DNA of 64,000 nucleotides from Allium sativum. Taxonomy: Eukaryota > Streptophyta > Magnoliopsida > Asparagales > Amaryllidaceae. Each line of letters starts with the position of its first letter. Position 1 is the first letter of the stretch. The notes beneath the pieces are model-generated. The model made no database searches. It was given only the letters and a program-made list of their open reading frames with translations, and was not told where the DNA came from. The translations under genes were made by a program, and so were the position numbers. Positions 24,611 through 37,489 of the stretch are shown piece after piece. Location of the stretch: NCBI GenBank assembly GCA_030737875.1, contig CM060923.1:175935696-175999695 (forward strand). Direction: 5' to 3'.

Positions 24611-25653
24611 ATCTCCCCCCACTTAAAATCTTTTCGTCCTCGAAAAGGAATGGATCTAAAAGTTTTCTAACTAATCAACTCAACTTTCATTCTGGCTTTC
24701 ATTCTTCAACTTTTCAGTTACTAAAAATTTTCAAAATTTCCAAAAATTTGGCTAACACCCTAAATTTTCGAAAAATTTCGCCATAACCTCCTTCGTACGG
24801 AGAGCGTAGGGAAAATCCCAAACTGCCACATAGGCCCTCTCACCTCAAAAAGAAAAAGAAAAAGCCAAGCGACTAGCCAATTGGCTCATAAAATCATCCA
24901 AACCCAATAAATTAGTAAACATGTACCTATTTGTCGAGTATACAATTTTATTCCTCTTCTCTATCCTCCTTGCTATGACTTGTTTAATGTATATACATGT
25001 ATATGCATGCAATTTAAAGCAATTTCCAGTCAGTTCAATATGTTGATTCGATTTGGCTAATGGTTCTAAATTTTAATTAATCAACCAATAATCAAACAAC
25101 ACAACCGCAATCAATTAGTTAATTATCTTTTCAAACACATAACTTATATATATATATATACAAAAAGTCCATTTTTGATGTCAAATCACAACAAATTAAC
25201 CCTATCTAGTTTTGGTTCTCACACTAGTCAGTTGGAAATATATAGACATCCCACTTTTGAAACTCGAACATAGATTTTGATGATGTTGTAACAATCACCA
25301 GAATCATCCCTGGGCGACTAGAGTGTGATCTTATATCTATCTAGTATATTAAAACTTCGAATATACGTTTGCAAGGCGTATATGCAAAATCTTTATATAC
25401 TTGATTGTCCAAATTCAATACAAAATACTGTGCTCAAATATGTATAATTAGATTAAATTTTCAAAACAATATTTGTTTTTTCAATTTTATTTTCAAAACA
25501 CTACTCTTTACACTCGTTCTAGGATACTACTAATCCCATCTCTAACGAGTCATTCTTATTGGATATTGCTAATCCAATCTCCGAAGAATTCTTTCGTTTG
25601 GTTCTAAAGTGTCTTGTTCTCCGAGCTCGGTAAACCAAAGCTCTGATACCACG
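24611..25653 (-). other. Internal region of the giant-LTR element with PBS and PPT
   Basis: On the minus strand it starts with CG then TGGTATCAGAGC (25640-25651), an initiator-Met tRNA primer binding site, and ends in the polypurine tract (about 24611-24624). Between them is about 1 kb of AT-rich sequence with an AT microsatellite near 25147-25161. No protease, reverse transcriptase, integrase or gag motif was seen in any frame. The conserved GAGGACGAAAAG tail (about 24631-24646) ties it to Del/Tekay chromoviruses. Confidence 0.85.
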
Positions 25654-28600
25654 TGTAACAACCTGAACTTCCCTGTTAAGGAAAGAACGAAGTGAGTTGA
25701 GAACAAGACAAATCATAACACAAACAGAAGAACATTTCATTTCTTATTACAACAATTTACATCAGAGTACAAGAATATATAGAGTACGAACAAATAAAAT
25801 ACATTTGATAAATATCAGAGATTTACAAGTTACAATTAAATACATAGCAGGGGAAAAATAATACAAAACATAACTAAAAGAAATACGCGTATACAGTGCT
25901 TTCCGGATATCCCTTCAGCTATAATCCAGGATCCTGTGAATATAATATCTGTAAAACCCAACTATTAGTTGCCCATGTGGAAAATATGGGCACCCAGAGT
26001 TTAGGTTAAAACAACAAACTCCAGGTCAGTAATGTGACTGGTGTGAGAACTAAAATAGTTATTTAAAACTTTATTTTAAAATACAGTATATCAAGGGACC
26101 ACGCTGTATAACACGGAACGGGTTTCCTCCCAAGAATACCAGTGCATAATACAAACAACGCAATGCTTTCGGGAAAAATGAAGATATTATAAGACTTAGG
26201 TCCCATCACACAATGCAACACAAGCCGGAAGATAGAGTTTTACCTCATAATAGCCAAACATGCTTGGTACATTTAAAACAAATCATTTTGATACTATTAT
26301 AGTGTAAAGTGTATGAAAACTACTTCAATTATAAATGTATCAATCATAGACGACATAGTGCCCCATCCCACTATGTCGCCATACTAGGCTCTATAAATAA
26401 AACCGAATGTCACGTATTGGAAATTGGATTTCTATCATGAGTCGAGGCAAGGGATCATCCTCGCCGGCTTCAAGACACTCTAGCAAATGCCTCAGGGTTC
26501 GGACGTTGAAGAACCCTTGGATCTTCAGGGCCGGTCCACACATAGCGGGTTAATTATACCTGAACACACGTTTCCCCGCCCTATAGGGCGTCTATGAGCC
26601 AGATGAATCAATATCCATTGGCTCCGTAGAGACCGATATATCCGACGCTCCTCGCATTCCAACAACCACACATGGGAAAAACTATATAAATATTAGGGCA
26701 TGAAAAAACTCCTGACACCACCCATAGCTAGAAAGAAACGTAGGGCACTCCCTGCAGTCACGATAACGCTATACACAAAGCTATGCCACACAGGCTGTGC
26801 TTTGATCATCAACCACAAGACTCTTCTTTTCAACAGAAGCCTTGATCATTTGCAACTTAGCATGCCACACAGGCAATTCATGCTATGCGACTGATGTCTA
26901 TCGATATATAACCTCTGAGCTCGTACGTCTCAGAGAAGGGCGTTAAGCAAGAGAATAAATTTTCCACTGCCAAAAAGATATATATTTAATAGAGATCAAT
27001 CAACACATAATAAAATCCAATGTCAGACACACAGTCCATTTACAAGTTCGTTTTGGGTCTGAACGAAACCGGAGGCACCTTATTCCTCGTCCCATAAGTC
27101 CAATACAGGAGAGAGGTCCTCGCAAACCTGTCGATCTCCAGGTACATCTGGACGATCACCACTTATTACCTCGTCTTGGGTGTACATCCTAATTAAGACA
27201 TCAGTAATCTTCCAAACGATGTGAAGACCTCCGGTCTTCAACCACCGTCTTATCGTCGAATCAGTTATTCAGAATGGGTATAAACCAGGCCTTTCCGAAT
27301 AACCCACGTATATAATAAACAAACGTTAAAAAAACACAACATACGCCTCATTCCAATTCTGAATATTATTTTATTAAAATATTCATATCCTTTGGGAAAG
27401 GTTCCCATTAATTTTATCAAAGATAAATTCTTTAAATTTGTTCTTTAATCTTCCTTTGGATATCAATTCAAACCATATTATGGTTTTCCAAACTAGTCGG
27501 GATTAGCGCACCTTACCAAAGTAATCATTTTTTTAATTTCCCAATCCAAACCTATTCATCCCATGGAGCAAAACTGATCATACTCCATATCTAACACCAC
27601 GGTGTTATTGGTAAATTTAATTATCATTTCACATTCAAATCTAATTAAAGATTTAACTATCGCTAGGAGAAAAACTGGTGATACTCCTTTCTCGATCATT
27701 TCCCAAATTTGATAATTTAAATCATCAATTCCCATTTCAACTTTGGAAACACAAACATGCCGCATCGAAAATCTATACCATACTATTGATTTCTACCGAT
27801 ATATAACCTCTAAGCTCGTACGTCTCAGAGAAGGGTGTTAAGCAAGAGAATAAATTCTCCGCCACCAAACAGATATATATTTAGCAGAGATCAACCATAC
27901 AGTTCGAAATATAATGATAGACATGTAATCCTGCCTTTAACTGGGTTAAAGAACTGATGTCATTTAAAACACAATTCACGATAAACCCAAATCACATTCC
28001 ATTAATTATGGAATCTTCACGAAAAAACATATCAATATATAATCGATATCAATTTCCGTATCTGACTAATAATATAAATGGAATAACGGCAAAGCCTTTT
28101 AAATTCCATATGTATTAACAGTCTTCCTCCATAGAAGTTCACTTCGATTATTATCAAATCGAATTCCATTCAATTCCAATTTAATATATTAAATTGGAAT
28201 ACTTTACTTTGGAAAATTCTCGTTAAATCTTAATAAAAAGATTTATAAATTCCAAATCACATTTCACTGTAAATCGGATTAAAGAACGAAGGTCGTTAAA
28301 AGCACAGTTCACAATAAACCCAATTCACATTCCATTTTCAATTCCAATTAAATGTTAATTAATTGGAAACTCTAATAATTTTAATTAAAAGATTTATTCT
28401 TTTCTCAACTAGGTTTAAGAACAATGTTACTGAAAATCCCATCCTATCGGTCTCTAACGTAAATTAGTAAGAGAACAATTCCCTAAGTATTAATCCCGAA
28501 GGCCGAAACCAACATCAGATCAATACCCAGGAAACCTTCAACTTAGCTAATCTCCAGTCAGTTCCTAATTTTCTTAACTCCATTGGGTTTAAGAATACTA

Positions 28601-31600
28601 TTATTAAAGATAGCATTCACGACAAACCCAAAACCTAATTTGATATTAAATATAAGGCCCTGAATAGAAAATATATCGGCTTATATTCAATATCAAATTC
28701 CGAAACCAACAAATATAGTATTGGAATAACGATATATATATCTTCAAATTTCTCCACAATGTCTTTATAATCACGGAATCCAATATCGAAATATTCCGAA
28801 GATAATTTCGATTCAAATCCATTCCAATTCATATATTGGAAATTCTGGTTATTTTTAAAACCATTTCAAATCCAATTTATTTATTTAAAAATATTGGATT
28901 ATAATTCTAGTTCATAACTAGTTCATTTCCATAAAAAAAATATTTTTATCTTTTCAAATATGGAATTTTTCATCCTAATTCTTTCCAAATCATTTATTAT
29001 GATTTCACACAAATTATTGATATTCTTAGTAATTTTATCAAGGCCCGTACAGTTGATTTCCATAAACGGTCATCGAACTGCACTTACAACGACCTTTTCC
29101 AAATTTGATTTATACATAATTCCAAATCCAACTGTTAGATTTCAAATCCCTTATATCCTTGGAAAGCTCTTTTCGATACGAACCCAACGGTTCCGGTTTT
29201 AGGAGAATCCGAAGGTCGGATCTCCCGTAATGTCCGTTCGAAGTCAATGGTCGAAATTCGCGAATTGCCACGGCGCGACGCATTCTATTTAGGCAATTAA
29301 ATATATATTTTATATATTTCATCGATTTCCATTTAAAACGTATTTTATAAATCGTTTTAAATTCGTTTTCAAAACGATTTCAACTTCATATTCAATTTCA
29401 AATCAAAATTGAATATTCCATATCATTAATATGTAAATGATAATATTTTCGAAACATTAGATCACTTCATTTTTTATATTCATTATTAAAATGAATAAAT
29501 TCGATATAAATATCGTTCACCTCAAAATGGCGTTAATCTAATCAACATGGATTTATATATTTAAATATTTTCGTGCCCATCCCAACTTTGACATCAAAAT
29601 CAGATTTTGATCTTTTACTGAATATTATTTTAAAATATTCATTATTTTAAAATATTCGTTATTTTAAAATATTCATTCTTTCTGAACTGGAATCAGACAT
29701 AGTCAATTACCATATAATGTTATTTATATGGATTTCGTACACCACATGTGCACAACAATAATCAAAATCAGTCAATAACTGCTTAAGCATTAAATATAAA
29801 TAATTAACGCTTGCAACAGCTTGTCGACCCATCTATTGACATACAACTAAATATTGGGATTAGTGTATGTCCAATATCATCCCAATACCCGTGAGGGTTT
29901 CAATCAACAAATAATGAATTTTATGTGTGCAGTTGGGTGATGTGTAAAATTTATCGTCCCAATCAATATCCGTCAAATGTGTGTAGATAAACAAATCATC
30001 CAATTTGTAAATGAATATTTATTTTGTTCATTACGCGTTAAAAATTATATTTTTAACAATAAAATGTTATATTTTGATACATGAATATTTAATACAGTCC
30101 ATTTCACATCACAAACAATTTTCACAACACAACCAAACAAACAAGTCCTCCATAGTCTGTGGACGACGGGTGTCGGGTGCTGCTAAGCACCGTCTACATC
30201 CTAGAATATATTTTAACTAGAAAATAAAATTAAAGTGAGAAGTTATCACCTTTGGGATCCACTCCATCGTGCTTTGATTTTCTATCCGTATAGAATCCCT
30301 ACGTTAAAAATCATATTTTTAACCAATCAATAATTTTCCTTTGTATGACTATTTTATAAATAACGTACGTACGATAAAAATCATACTTTTATCCTTTCAA
30401 AAATATTTTCATATTTTTACTATTTTTTATATAGCACATATACGATAAAAATCATATTTTTATCCTTTCAAAAATATTTTCATATTTTTACTTTTATATA
30501 TATAGCACATATACGATAAAAATCATATTTTTATCCATTCAAAAATATTTTCTCAGTATAATAAAAATTCTATTTTTATCCTTCTAAAAATAATTTCATC
30601 GTATGATAAAAATCAAATCTTTAACACTTCGCTATATATATATATAAATCAAATCTTTTACACTTCGCTTTATGTATAAAAATAAAATTTTTATTTCGAT
30701 ACATAAATAAAAATTATATTTTTAAAACAAAGTTATCTAAATAAAAATCATATTTTTATTTTCATACCATTCACATAAAAATTAATTTTTTATAACGATA
30801 TTCATACAATAAAAATCGAATCTTTATCTCACTCCTATCTATATAAAAATCATATTTTTCATATGGAAAAGTATAATTTTTTCATTTATAAAAATCAAAT
30901 CTTTTCTAAAGTGAAAATCAATTCTTTACATGATAAAATATTATATCTTCCAAAATAAAAAAAGATTTTTATAAAATAAAACAAAATAAAATTAGAAAAC
31001 TCATGTTGTGCGTCTGGGGAGGGAGTTGCTGGCGTCGTGGCTCGAGGTGACCCGGGGGGGTTGATCTGCGGTGGCGCGCCGGAGGAGCTGGAGTGGCGGA
31101 TTGGGGTACGGCGAGTTTTCAGATCGGATTTGGGGGTTTGCTGTCACGTAGGGGAGACGAGGGAGGGAGTAGAGGGGCGCGAGTGGGGAGGATGATCGGA
31201 GGGTGCCGGGTGACCGGTGTGACGAAGGAACGGGGTGACGGAGTGCAGGGCGTCGCACGATTTGGTTTTTTTATTTTTCTTTATTTTCAAAACTGACGGG
31301 GGAGGGTAATGAGGGAGAGAGAGAAACAAAGTGGAGTGGCACTATTTAAATACAATTAAATTATTATAATTTTCAAAAAGCAACTTTTTATTTGGACCTC
31401 CAAACGAAACCCACCGACTGTCGTCCATAACTAATTACCCCCATTTCGAACACAATGAGATATGTATCGTAAGCCATTTCGGTTGTTTCAATCAGTTTTC
31501 ATTTAAATTACAATGTAAATCAATATATATTTAATTCAAATATACATTTCAATTTATTGGGGCCACATACGGACTCCAAAAATTCCCGTAAAATAAACCT

Positions 31601-32241
31601 AGCTAGTTTTTGACGATACGGTCATAACAAAACTAATTTCATCGAATTTGAAGACTGTTTGAAAAATGGTCATTTTTTGGTCGAGCCAAATTGACTGAAA
31701 CTGTCAAAACACGTTTCCTTCGCATGTTCACAGATTAACCCCAAAAATTATGAATTTTGGAATCTAGCAATAACTTGACATTCAGGATTTATCAAAGGTT
31801 GTTTCATCGAAAACGGAGGTTGTTTGCAAAATTGCTATTTTTAAGGGCTATATTTCCATAGCGACTATTCTGAATTTTCAACTAGGCATAACTTTTTATT
31901 TCCGCTATGAAATTTGGATTTTTCAGATTCGTTGGAAAGGTTTTTTCAAATAGATTCCAATATTTCTGGTTTCACTAGAATCCAGTTTATTTTGAATCCT
32001 GTACATTCATTTGAAATTCGAAATCGAATTTTCATACTACCACGCCATTTTCAATTCCTTTTATATTTAAAATAAATATTTATATTCTAATTTCGATTTA
32101 TATAAATATATAAGTTCTAATTCTATTCAAAATAAATTTCTAGTCGTTATTATTCAAAATAAATCATTTTAAATATTCAAAATTCATTAAAATTGCCAAA
32201 ATAAAAAATTTAGATTGGTTCTGATTTTCCGGGTTGTTACA
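25654..32241 (-). repeat. 5' LTR of the giant-LTR element (6588 bp)
   Basis: The right copy, upstream on the minus strand. It begins TGTAACAACCCGGAAAATC at 32241 and ends CAGGTTGTTACA at 25654, next to the primer binding site. The promoter lies about 0.9 kb in, leaving roughly 5.6 kb of R/U5, an extreme length. It contains the same inner duplication and tandem array (30370-30620) as the left copy. Confidence 0.85.
31001..31352 (-). promoter_or_regulatory. Promoter and GC-rich leader of the 5' giant LTR
   Basis: TATTTAAATA at 31343-31352 (reads the same on both strands) is followed on the minus strand by CACTCC-, TCTCTCTC- and C-rich sequence typical of plant transcription starts, then by the GC-rich leader with an 85-codon frame (31001-31258). 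This copy would drive any genomic transcript of the element. Confidence 0.5.
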
Positions 32242-32533
32242 ATGTTCTTGTCTCTACTATGGCTTAACTCTTTCATTTGGGGAATTATGTTTTCTATTTA
32301 CTTATGTACTATAATGATGCAAGGCAGAAGTTATTTTGTTGTAATGGTTTTTGTGACTTATGAAATTGTGGACCACGGTATTTTTATTGAAATAAAAATT
32401 TAAATTCCCGTTGCAATCTCATTTTTATCTGTCTTGTAATTATTCTGTGTCTGATTACCTATAAGGCTATAACACTTCACGAAACTTAATGCATTCCCTT
32501 AGTGAGTGACATTAACGGACGGGCGGTGTTACA

Positions 32534-33802
32534 GAACCAATGAGTTAACTTTTAGAGTTGGGCTTTGCGGTGGGACGTGTGCAAGGGGTTATCGGTATCC
32601 ATAATTTTGGTTCACAACTGAGAAACGGATTATGGGCTATGGATCAGTGCAATGGGGTCATTGTGACTCCCAAGGGAAAGTGATCGTAGGAAAGGATTAG
32701 GTGATCGAAGTGGTGGATATCGTATGCTTTACGCATTGAGTGAGAGATGTGAGGATAATTGATATGTTTGACGTTTGCTATCACCATGACATGTGCACTT
32801 CCAATTTACACTTTATGTTAGTGTTACCTTATATTTTGTTGTACATCTTGTTGTGCTAACTCTTTGGCTGTAGGTCCAAGTTCAAGTATGATTATTTATA
32901 CCTATTTTTAGGGGTGGCAATTAGACCCGACCCGATAGACCTGGACCCGACCCGTCAGGCCTCGGGTCTTGGCGGGTCAGGTTTTGTTGGGTCTAAACCA
33001 TACATTTTCAAATTTTGGACCCGACCCGACCCGAGGTTCGAGTCGGGTCAGGTCGGTTCGGGTTTTGTTGGGTAGCAACACTAAAAACAAATATATTTTA
33101 ATGTATTTTGGTCGGGTCTTTCAGGTCAAGTCGATTCGGGTAGGGTTTTATTGGGTCTTTATTGTATTTTTTCATCACCTAGACCCGACCCGAGACCTGT
33201 TGGGTTCAGTTCGGGTCCGGGTCTTTTCGGATCAGTTCGGTTTTTCGGTTCTTGGTTCTAATTGACAACTCTCCCTGTTATTGTTTTTTTTTTTGTTATT
33301 ATCGCTCATACCAGACTTTTGTCTAACCCAGAGTTTTATGTCTCTTCTTATTACTCTAGGTGCTCCTAAATGAGCAGACTAGAGACAGGTTAGGTGGTTA
33401 CGCACGAGTAGCTGTTCGGAGACGAGTATGAGGCTTCTATGTACTATTTACATATATTCTCCCTGTGTTGTTGTTGGTCACTATTTTGGGCATTAATAGT
33501 GTATCTTTCTTATTTTGCTTTAGAAAAAGTATTTTGAAGTTGTAATAATGGTTTGGATCATAAGTTGTATCTTGGATTCCGCTGCTATGATGGTTTAGTT
33601 TTCAGCTTATGCACTGTCTCGCCTGTTTTACGTCAAGTTATGTTATTATTATATTTTATTTCATGCGTTGTGAGATATACTACAAGTTCTTGATGATTCA
33701 TCGTTTCAAATCCCTTTTTCTTTGACGACCATCATGTGCTAGTCGGGCATTGGCACATCGCATTTTGGGGAAATGTCGGCTGGTCTGGGGCGGGCTGTCA
33801 CA
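32534..33802 (+). mobile_element. LTR remnant B (chromovirus-type), plus orientation
   Basis: Sequence right of LTR A ends GGGGCGGGCTGTCACA at 33802, an LTR-type terminus, and shares the CATACCAGACTTTTGTCTAA and CCCAGAGTTTTATGT motifs seen in related LTR ends. Past 33802 the sequence switches abruptly to the 3' tail of copy C, which lacks its own polypurine tract at the joint, so B inserted into C. The left part of B lies beyond element A, outside the window. A short G/C-rich repeat (32910-33276) has inserted into B. Confidence 0.55.
32910..33276. mobile_element. GGGTCGGGTC-rich short element with inverted ends
   Basis: It begins AGGGGTGGCAATTAGA and ends TCTAATTGACAACTCTCCCT. The termini are imperfect inverted repeats sharing CAATTAGA and an AGGG start. 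The interior is packed with GACCCGACCC/GGGTCGGGT motifs in both orientations. This resembles the common plant family of small repeats starting GGGGTGGCAA, probably non-autonomous DNA elements. No clear target duplication was found. The 98-codon frame inside is a by-product of the repeat. Confidence 0.5.
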
Positions 33803-34760
33803 GTATATGCTAACATCCATCATCCATGTACTCATCCACCAATCATAGGCATCCATTGTCCTTAAAAGATTTCTAATGCTTGTATGAACATATGCAAAGG
33901 TGTGTGTATATGTCCTTATACTAATTTGAAAGATCAGGCGGTCTACTGATTCGGTCGACCTCCTTAATGCAATGTATATATGTTAGTGCCAGGAATCCAA
34001 CATGTATGCAAATAATCCTATTATAACATGTAAGTTCTATATGTGTGCGCAGTCATTTCAAATGCAATATCCATATGATGATACACCCACTTTCATCCAA
34101 TAAAAGAAGAAAAATGCACACACATCCATATGCAATATGAGAATGATTGAGTCGATCTAGTGCCTAATGTGTGTGTGTGTATATGTATCCACGAGCAGCC
34201 ACTAGCAACCACTTGCACCCACATGCATCCGTCAAACATAACGTGTCTCGAACACATGTTTACACCCATGGGATTCCTACCTAAAGCTCGAACATTCGAT
34301 CGATATGATATACTTTAAATGATAGAAACAAGCATGAATAAAAGCTTTGGAAAGGAAGTTAAGAACATACCCTTGAAAAGAAAAGGGTACGAAGCGCGAA
34401 TCTTGTCTTCAGTCTCCTAAGTTGCATCCTCTTGGTTATCTCCCCACTGCACTTTTATCAACTTGACTTCTCTGTTGCGTAGCTTCTTAACTTCTGATCC
34501 AAGAATACAGGGAGGAACTCGTCTAACTGTCGCCTCCCGCTCTACCTCTACTTCCTCAAGCATACTCGGCACAACTAGTTCTACGGTATCATATAAGCAC
34601 TTCCGTAAATGAGAAACATGGAAAACATCATGATTGTCGGACAGTCTCTCTGGTAGCTTTACTTTGTAGGCTATTTGGCCAATCCTATCTGTTATGGGAA
34701 AGGGACCTACAAATCTTGGTGCCAATCTCCCTACAGATCAAAGCGAACCACATTCCTCAA
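33803..34760 (-). pseudogene. Chromovirus C: integrase C-terminus, chromodomain and 3' tail
   Basis: The minus-strand frame at 34417-34725 reads RFVGPFPITDRIGQIAYKVK, then VFHVSHLRKCLYDT and a chromodomain-like IKVQWGDNQEDAT, followed by TAG in place of the Trp codon that copy A keeps (TWE). Downstream (34416 to 33803) is the 3' tail, matching element A's tail on both sides of the CACTA-1 insertion. It shows what the empty CACTA-1 site looks like. The fragment is cut at both ends: by LTR B at 33802 and near 34760, where similarity stops within LRNVVRF. It cannot function. Confidence 0.85.
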
Positions 34761-35994
34761 AGATATATTTTCTGAAACATAGAAAATAAATAGTTTAAAA
34801 TAAATGGAAACGTTTTTCCAAGAAATCGTAAAAGGATAAGCGAGTTGAAAAAATATATGGGTAAAGATATTGAAGTGGAATGGGGAAATGAAATGATTAT
34901 TTATAAATCTATTAAAAGGGGTCAGTATTGATTGATGATTGATCGTTAAGATTTCCATTTGGAAATATGACCATTGTATGTACACATGTTTTCCTTCGAT
35001 AGATAAATAACAGACTATCAAAGTTTTTGACCATTTTCGTTGTCAATATGGAGAGACTGGAATTAGATTTATCATCTGAAAACCACTCCGTATGGGCATT
35101 ATCGTTTCGAATCAAATATGTTGAAGATTATTGAAGATGGAGTTAGTGCAAGGGCTATTCTATTAATCATAGGTAGAAATTGCCTAAGATGAATTACATA
35201 ATAGTGTCTTCGGTTTGTCCAATCCCAGAACAACATGTGTGGATGAATGTCTGACAGAGTATATCTAATAGATCACGTAACTTGATCTCTTCAAACGTAT
35301 TTACGCTTGGTAGCGGAGAAACTCGTTTCTCTTAGCTTTATACCAGTGGTATTTTTGAAGAAATCAATTCGTGATTTGGCGAGTACGATGATGTGACTTC
35401 AAAGTAGATGAAGAGAAAAAAGATACGTTATGACCTCAAGCCTCATCAATTGGGAAATGACATAAATCGGGCAGGCAGCATGGCTAAGTGGGTCGCACCC
35501 AATTAGGGTATATTGTCACCATCTAGAGAATATTCATATTTGTTACTTCTTTCAATTCTGTATTATCCGAAAATGGTTAGGTTGGTATACCAACTGTAAG
35601 GTGACAATATATTCAGAACATTCAAGCGAAATGAATGGCCTGTTATATGTGGCTGAGTTACAAGATATTCTTGTTGAATTCCATTGTACTGCTTCTAGAG
35701 TACATTGATCGGAAGGTGGTTACATACCTTATCAGAGTTAGAAATCCATTCCCCAATAAGAGTCCGCGGTTTTTGATTGTATATTGTATATGTAGAGCGT
35801 GAGATGAAAGCGTTCTACTAGATTTCTATTTATTTGATTTAGACATTATTATAATATCAGAAAATATTGATCTTAAGAAATATTTTGGGTTATCGTAAGG
35901 TAAAAACCATCTGTGCTTATGTTTGGATCGTTCTTATAATTATCATTTCTTTTAAAAAGAATTTTAAAAATTAAATCAAGTGATTAGAGTTTAC

Positions 35995-36110
35995 TCATAC
36001 CAGTCTCCTGATTGACCCAGAGTTTATTTTGTTTGTTTTCCTTAAACTCTTGGGTACCCAAATTTATACGGGCAGTCAAGTAGTCATGATTTTACAGATA
36101 CAAGTGTGAA
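35995..36110 (+). repeat. Relic of a giant-LTR-like sequence
   Basis: CATACCAGTCTCCTGATTGA, CCCAGAGTTTATT and GGGTACCCAAATTTATACGG align in order with the reverse complement of the giant LTR around 18160-18270, and less closely with LTR B near 33310. It is short and well diverged, and indicates an older relative inserted nearby. Confidence 0.4.
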
Positions 36111-37489
36111 CCCATGCTTCGCACACGGGCTGACGCAAATAGTATACGAAATTATGTTGTAGGAGGCAAAATCATTTATTTGTAGTGTTATGTATTTGAA
36201 AAGAACGTACGAAAATAAGACTTGTTTTGCATGTTTAAAAGGTGTCATTTGCTAAATTGAATAAAAATTTATATTATTGAAAAGGGTTTGTTGGTAAAAA
36301 ATGTATAATGAAGATATGCGTGGGGTGTGTATGATTTGAAGGCAATAGCACTGGTTATATTGAGTAAAATTTGTAGTAATAATTTGTTGAGAAGGTTTTT
36401 ATAATTATTTAGAGAAGTAGTTGTTGAATGATGGTTTCAAATGTAGCAAAAACATTTTACTTATTGGTCGACGTAATATAGATATTATAGTTATAATAAT
36501 ACTCAATTAGTAAGTTATGCAGAGAAGAACTTTACGTATCCATATTAACACGGTAAAGGGAGAATGAAAGTAGAAAAATGTGGAAGATGACATAGTACTA
36601 TTGTAAACAACAATATTGTTTGGAAAATAGAATATTAGAATATAAGTATTTTGAAATTGGATGAGGAAGTAATTTATGTTAATTGTAATGAATGTCTTAT
36701 CATGATAATTGGTAGTTTGTAGATTGGATGTTCTGATTCATTTGTAGTATTCAGCTTGCTTAATAATTTTGAAAAGGAAGGTTGTGCTGTTATTCAAGCT
36801 TCAATCAAGTTATATTGTGGAACGCAAATTCACACATATCAATATGTCATAAGCTTGATATGAATATTAGATTAAAATGAGTACGACAGCGGATACATGT
36901 GGTTATTGTTGACACAGTGTAGTCAATAACATTCATAACACGTTGTTATTTTTTTTGTTTTAGTTAATGTGGTAGTATTGCAATTAGTTAGCATATAAAT
37001 TTTAGTAAATTGAAACGTTTATGTGTAGTAGCCATGAAAGAATTGAATAAGTAACGCATGGATATCTAAATTAAAGCGGCCTGAGAACTAAATTGAGGTA
37101 CATGAATTCAGGAACTTAAAATAAACATGATTAAAATAACATGTATATTATTACAAACAGCAATCTGAATATTATCAAAAACAGCATAAACAGCATACAA
37201 AAGCAGATGGAACATAAACATCATATAATTATAAACAACATGAACATAGCAAATTGTGGTGCTAAACAGCATAGAACTGAGGTGTTAAGTTCCCAGGCTC
37301 CGCTGTTTTGAAGAACTGGGGTGTTTAAAAAACGCAAGCAACATGAATATTGTTACAAACAGCAGTCGAATTCCATACAGGCAGCATCGAAGAAGTAACA
37401 AACAGTATTACGAATATAATAGCAAACTGTAGAAGTAACAAACAATAGTCAAAGAATGAGTCAAACTGCAATACAAACAGTACTATTTC

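Larger units (their letters stand above)
17876..32241 (-). mobile_element. Non-autonomous LTR element with giant LTRs (LARD-like), about 14.4 kb
   Basis: Two direct copies of about 6.7 and 6.6 kb flank a 1043-bp spacer. Read on the minus strand the copies begin TGTAACAACCCGG and the right copy ends CAGGTTGTTACA, so both ends are TG...CA with inverted termini. Directly inside the right copy is TGGTATCAGAGC, the primer binding site for initiator methionine tRNA. Directly inside the left copy is the chromovirus-type tail TTCGAGGACGAAAAGATTTT followed by AAGTGGGGGGAGAT (polypurine tract). This makes the copies LTRs rather than a simple tandem duplication. The interior has no gag or pol, so the element would depend on an autonomous partner. 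I see no clear 5-bp target duplication, and the outer end of the left LTR is altered (TTTAATGACC in place of TGTAACAACC). It lies within the LTR of element A. Confidence 0.85.
7844..32533 (+). repeat. 3' LTR of chromovirus A, split by two large insertions
   Basis: It starts TGTAACACCCCG directly after the polypurine tract and ends GGGCGGTGTTACA at 32533, giving matching inverted LTR termini. The LTR sequence proper is 7844-9459, 16493-17875 and 32242-32533, about 3.3 kb in total. CACTA-2 and the giant-LTR element occupy the rest. The body holds a promoter, several tandem repeat arrays and, near 17730-17760, a CCAGACTTTATGTCTGGCCC motif. Related LTR remnants carry similar text (about 33310 and 36000). 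The DNA right of 32533 belongs to another LTR (B), so A inserted into B. Confidence 0.75.

Noticed and set aside
17876..32241. Reading the two 6.6 kb copies as a simple tandem segmental duplication
   Set aside because: The spacer begins with TGGTATCAGAGC and ends with a polypurine tract, each directly next to TG...CA copy ends, as in an LTR element.
32969..33265. 98-codon open frame on the plus strand
   Set aside because: It arises from GGGTCGGGTC repeats in a small transposable element and has no protein features.
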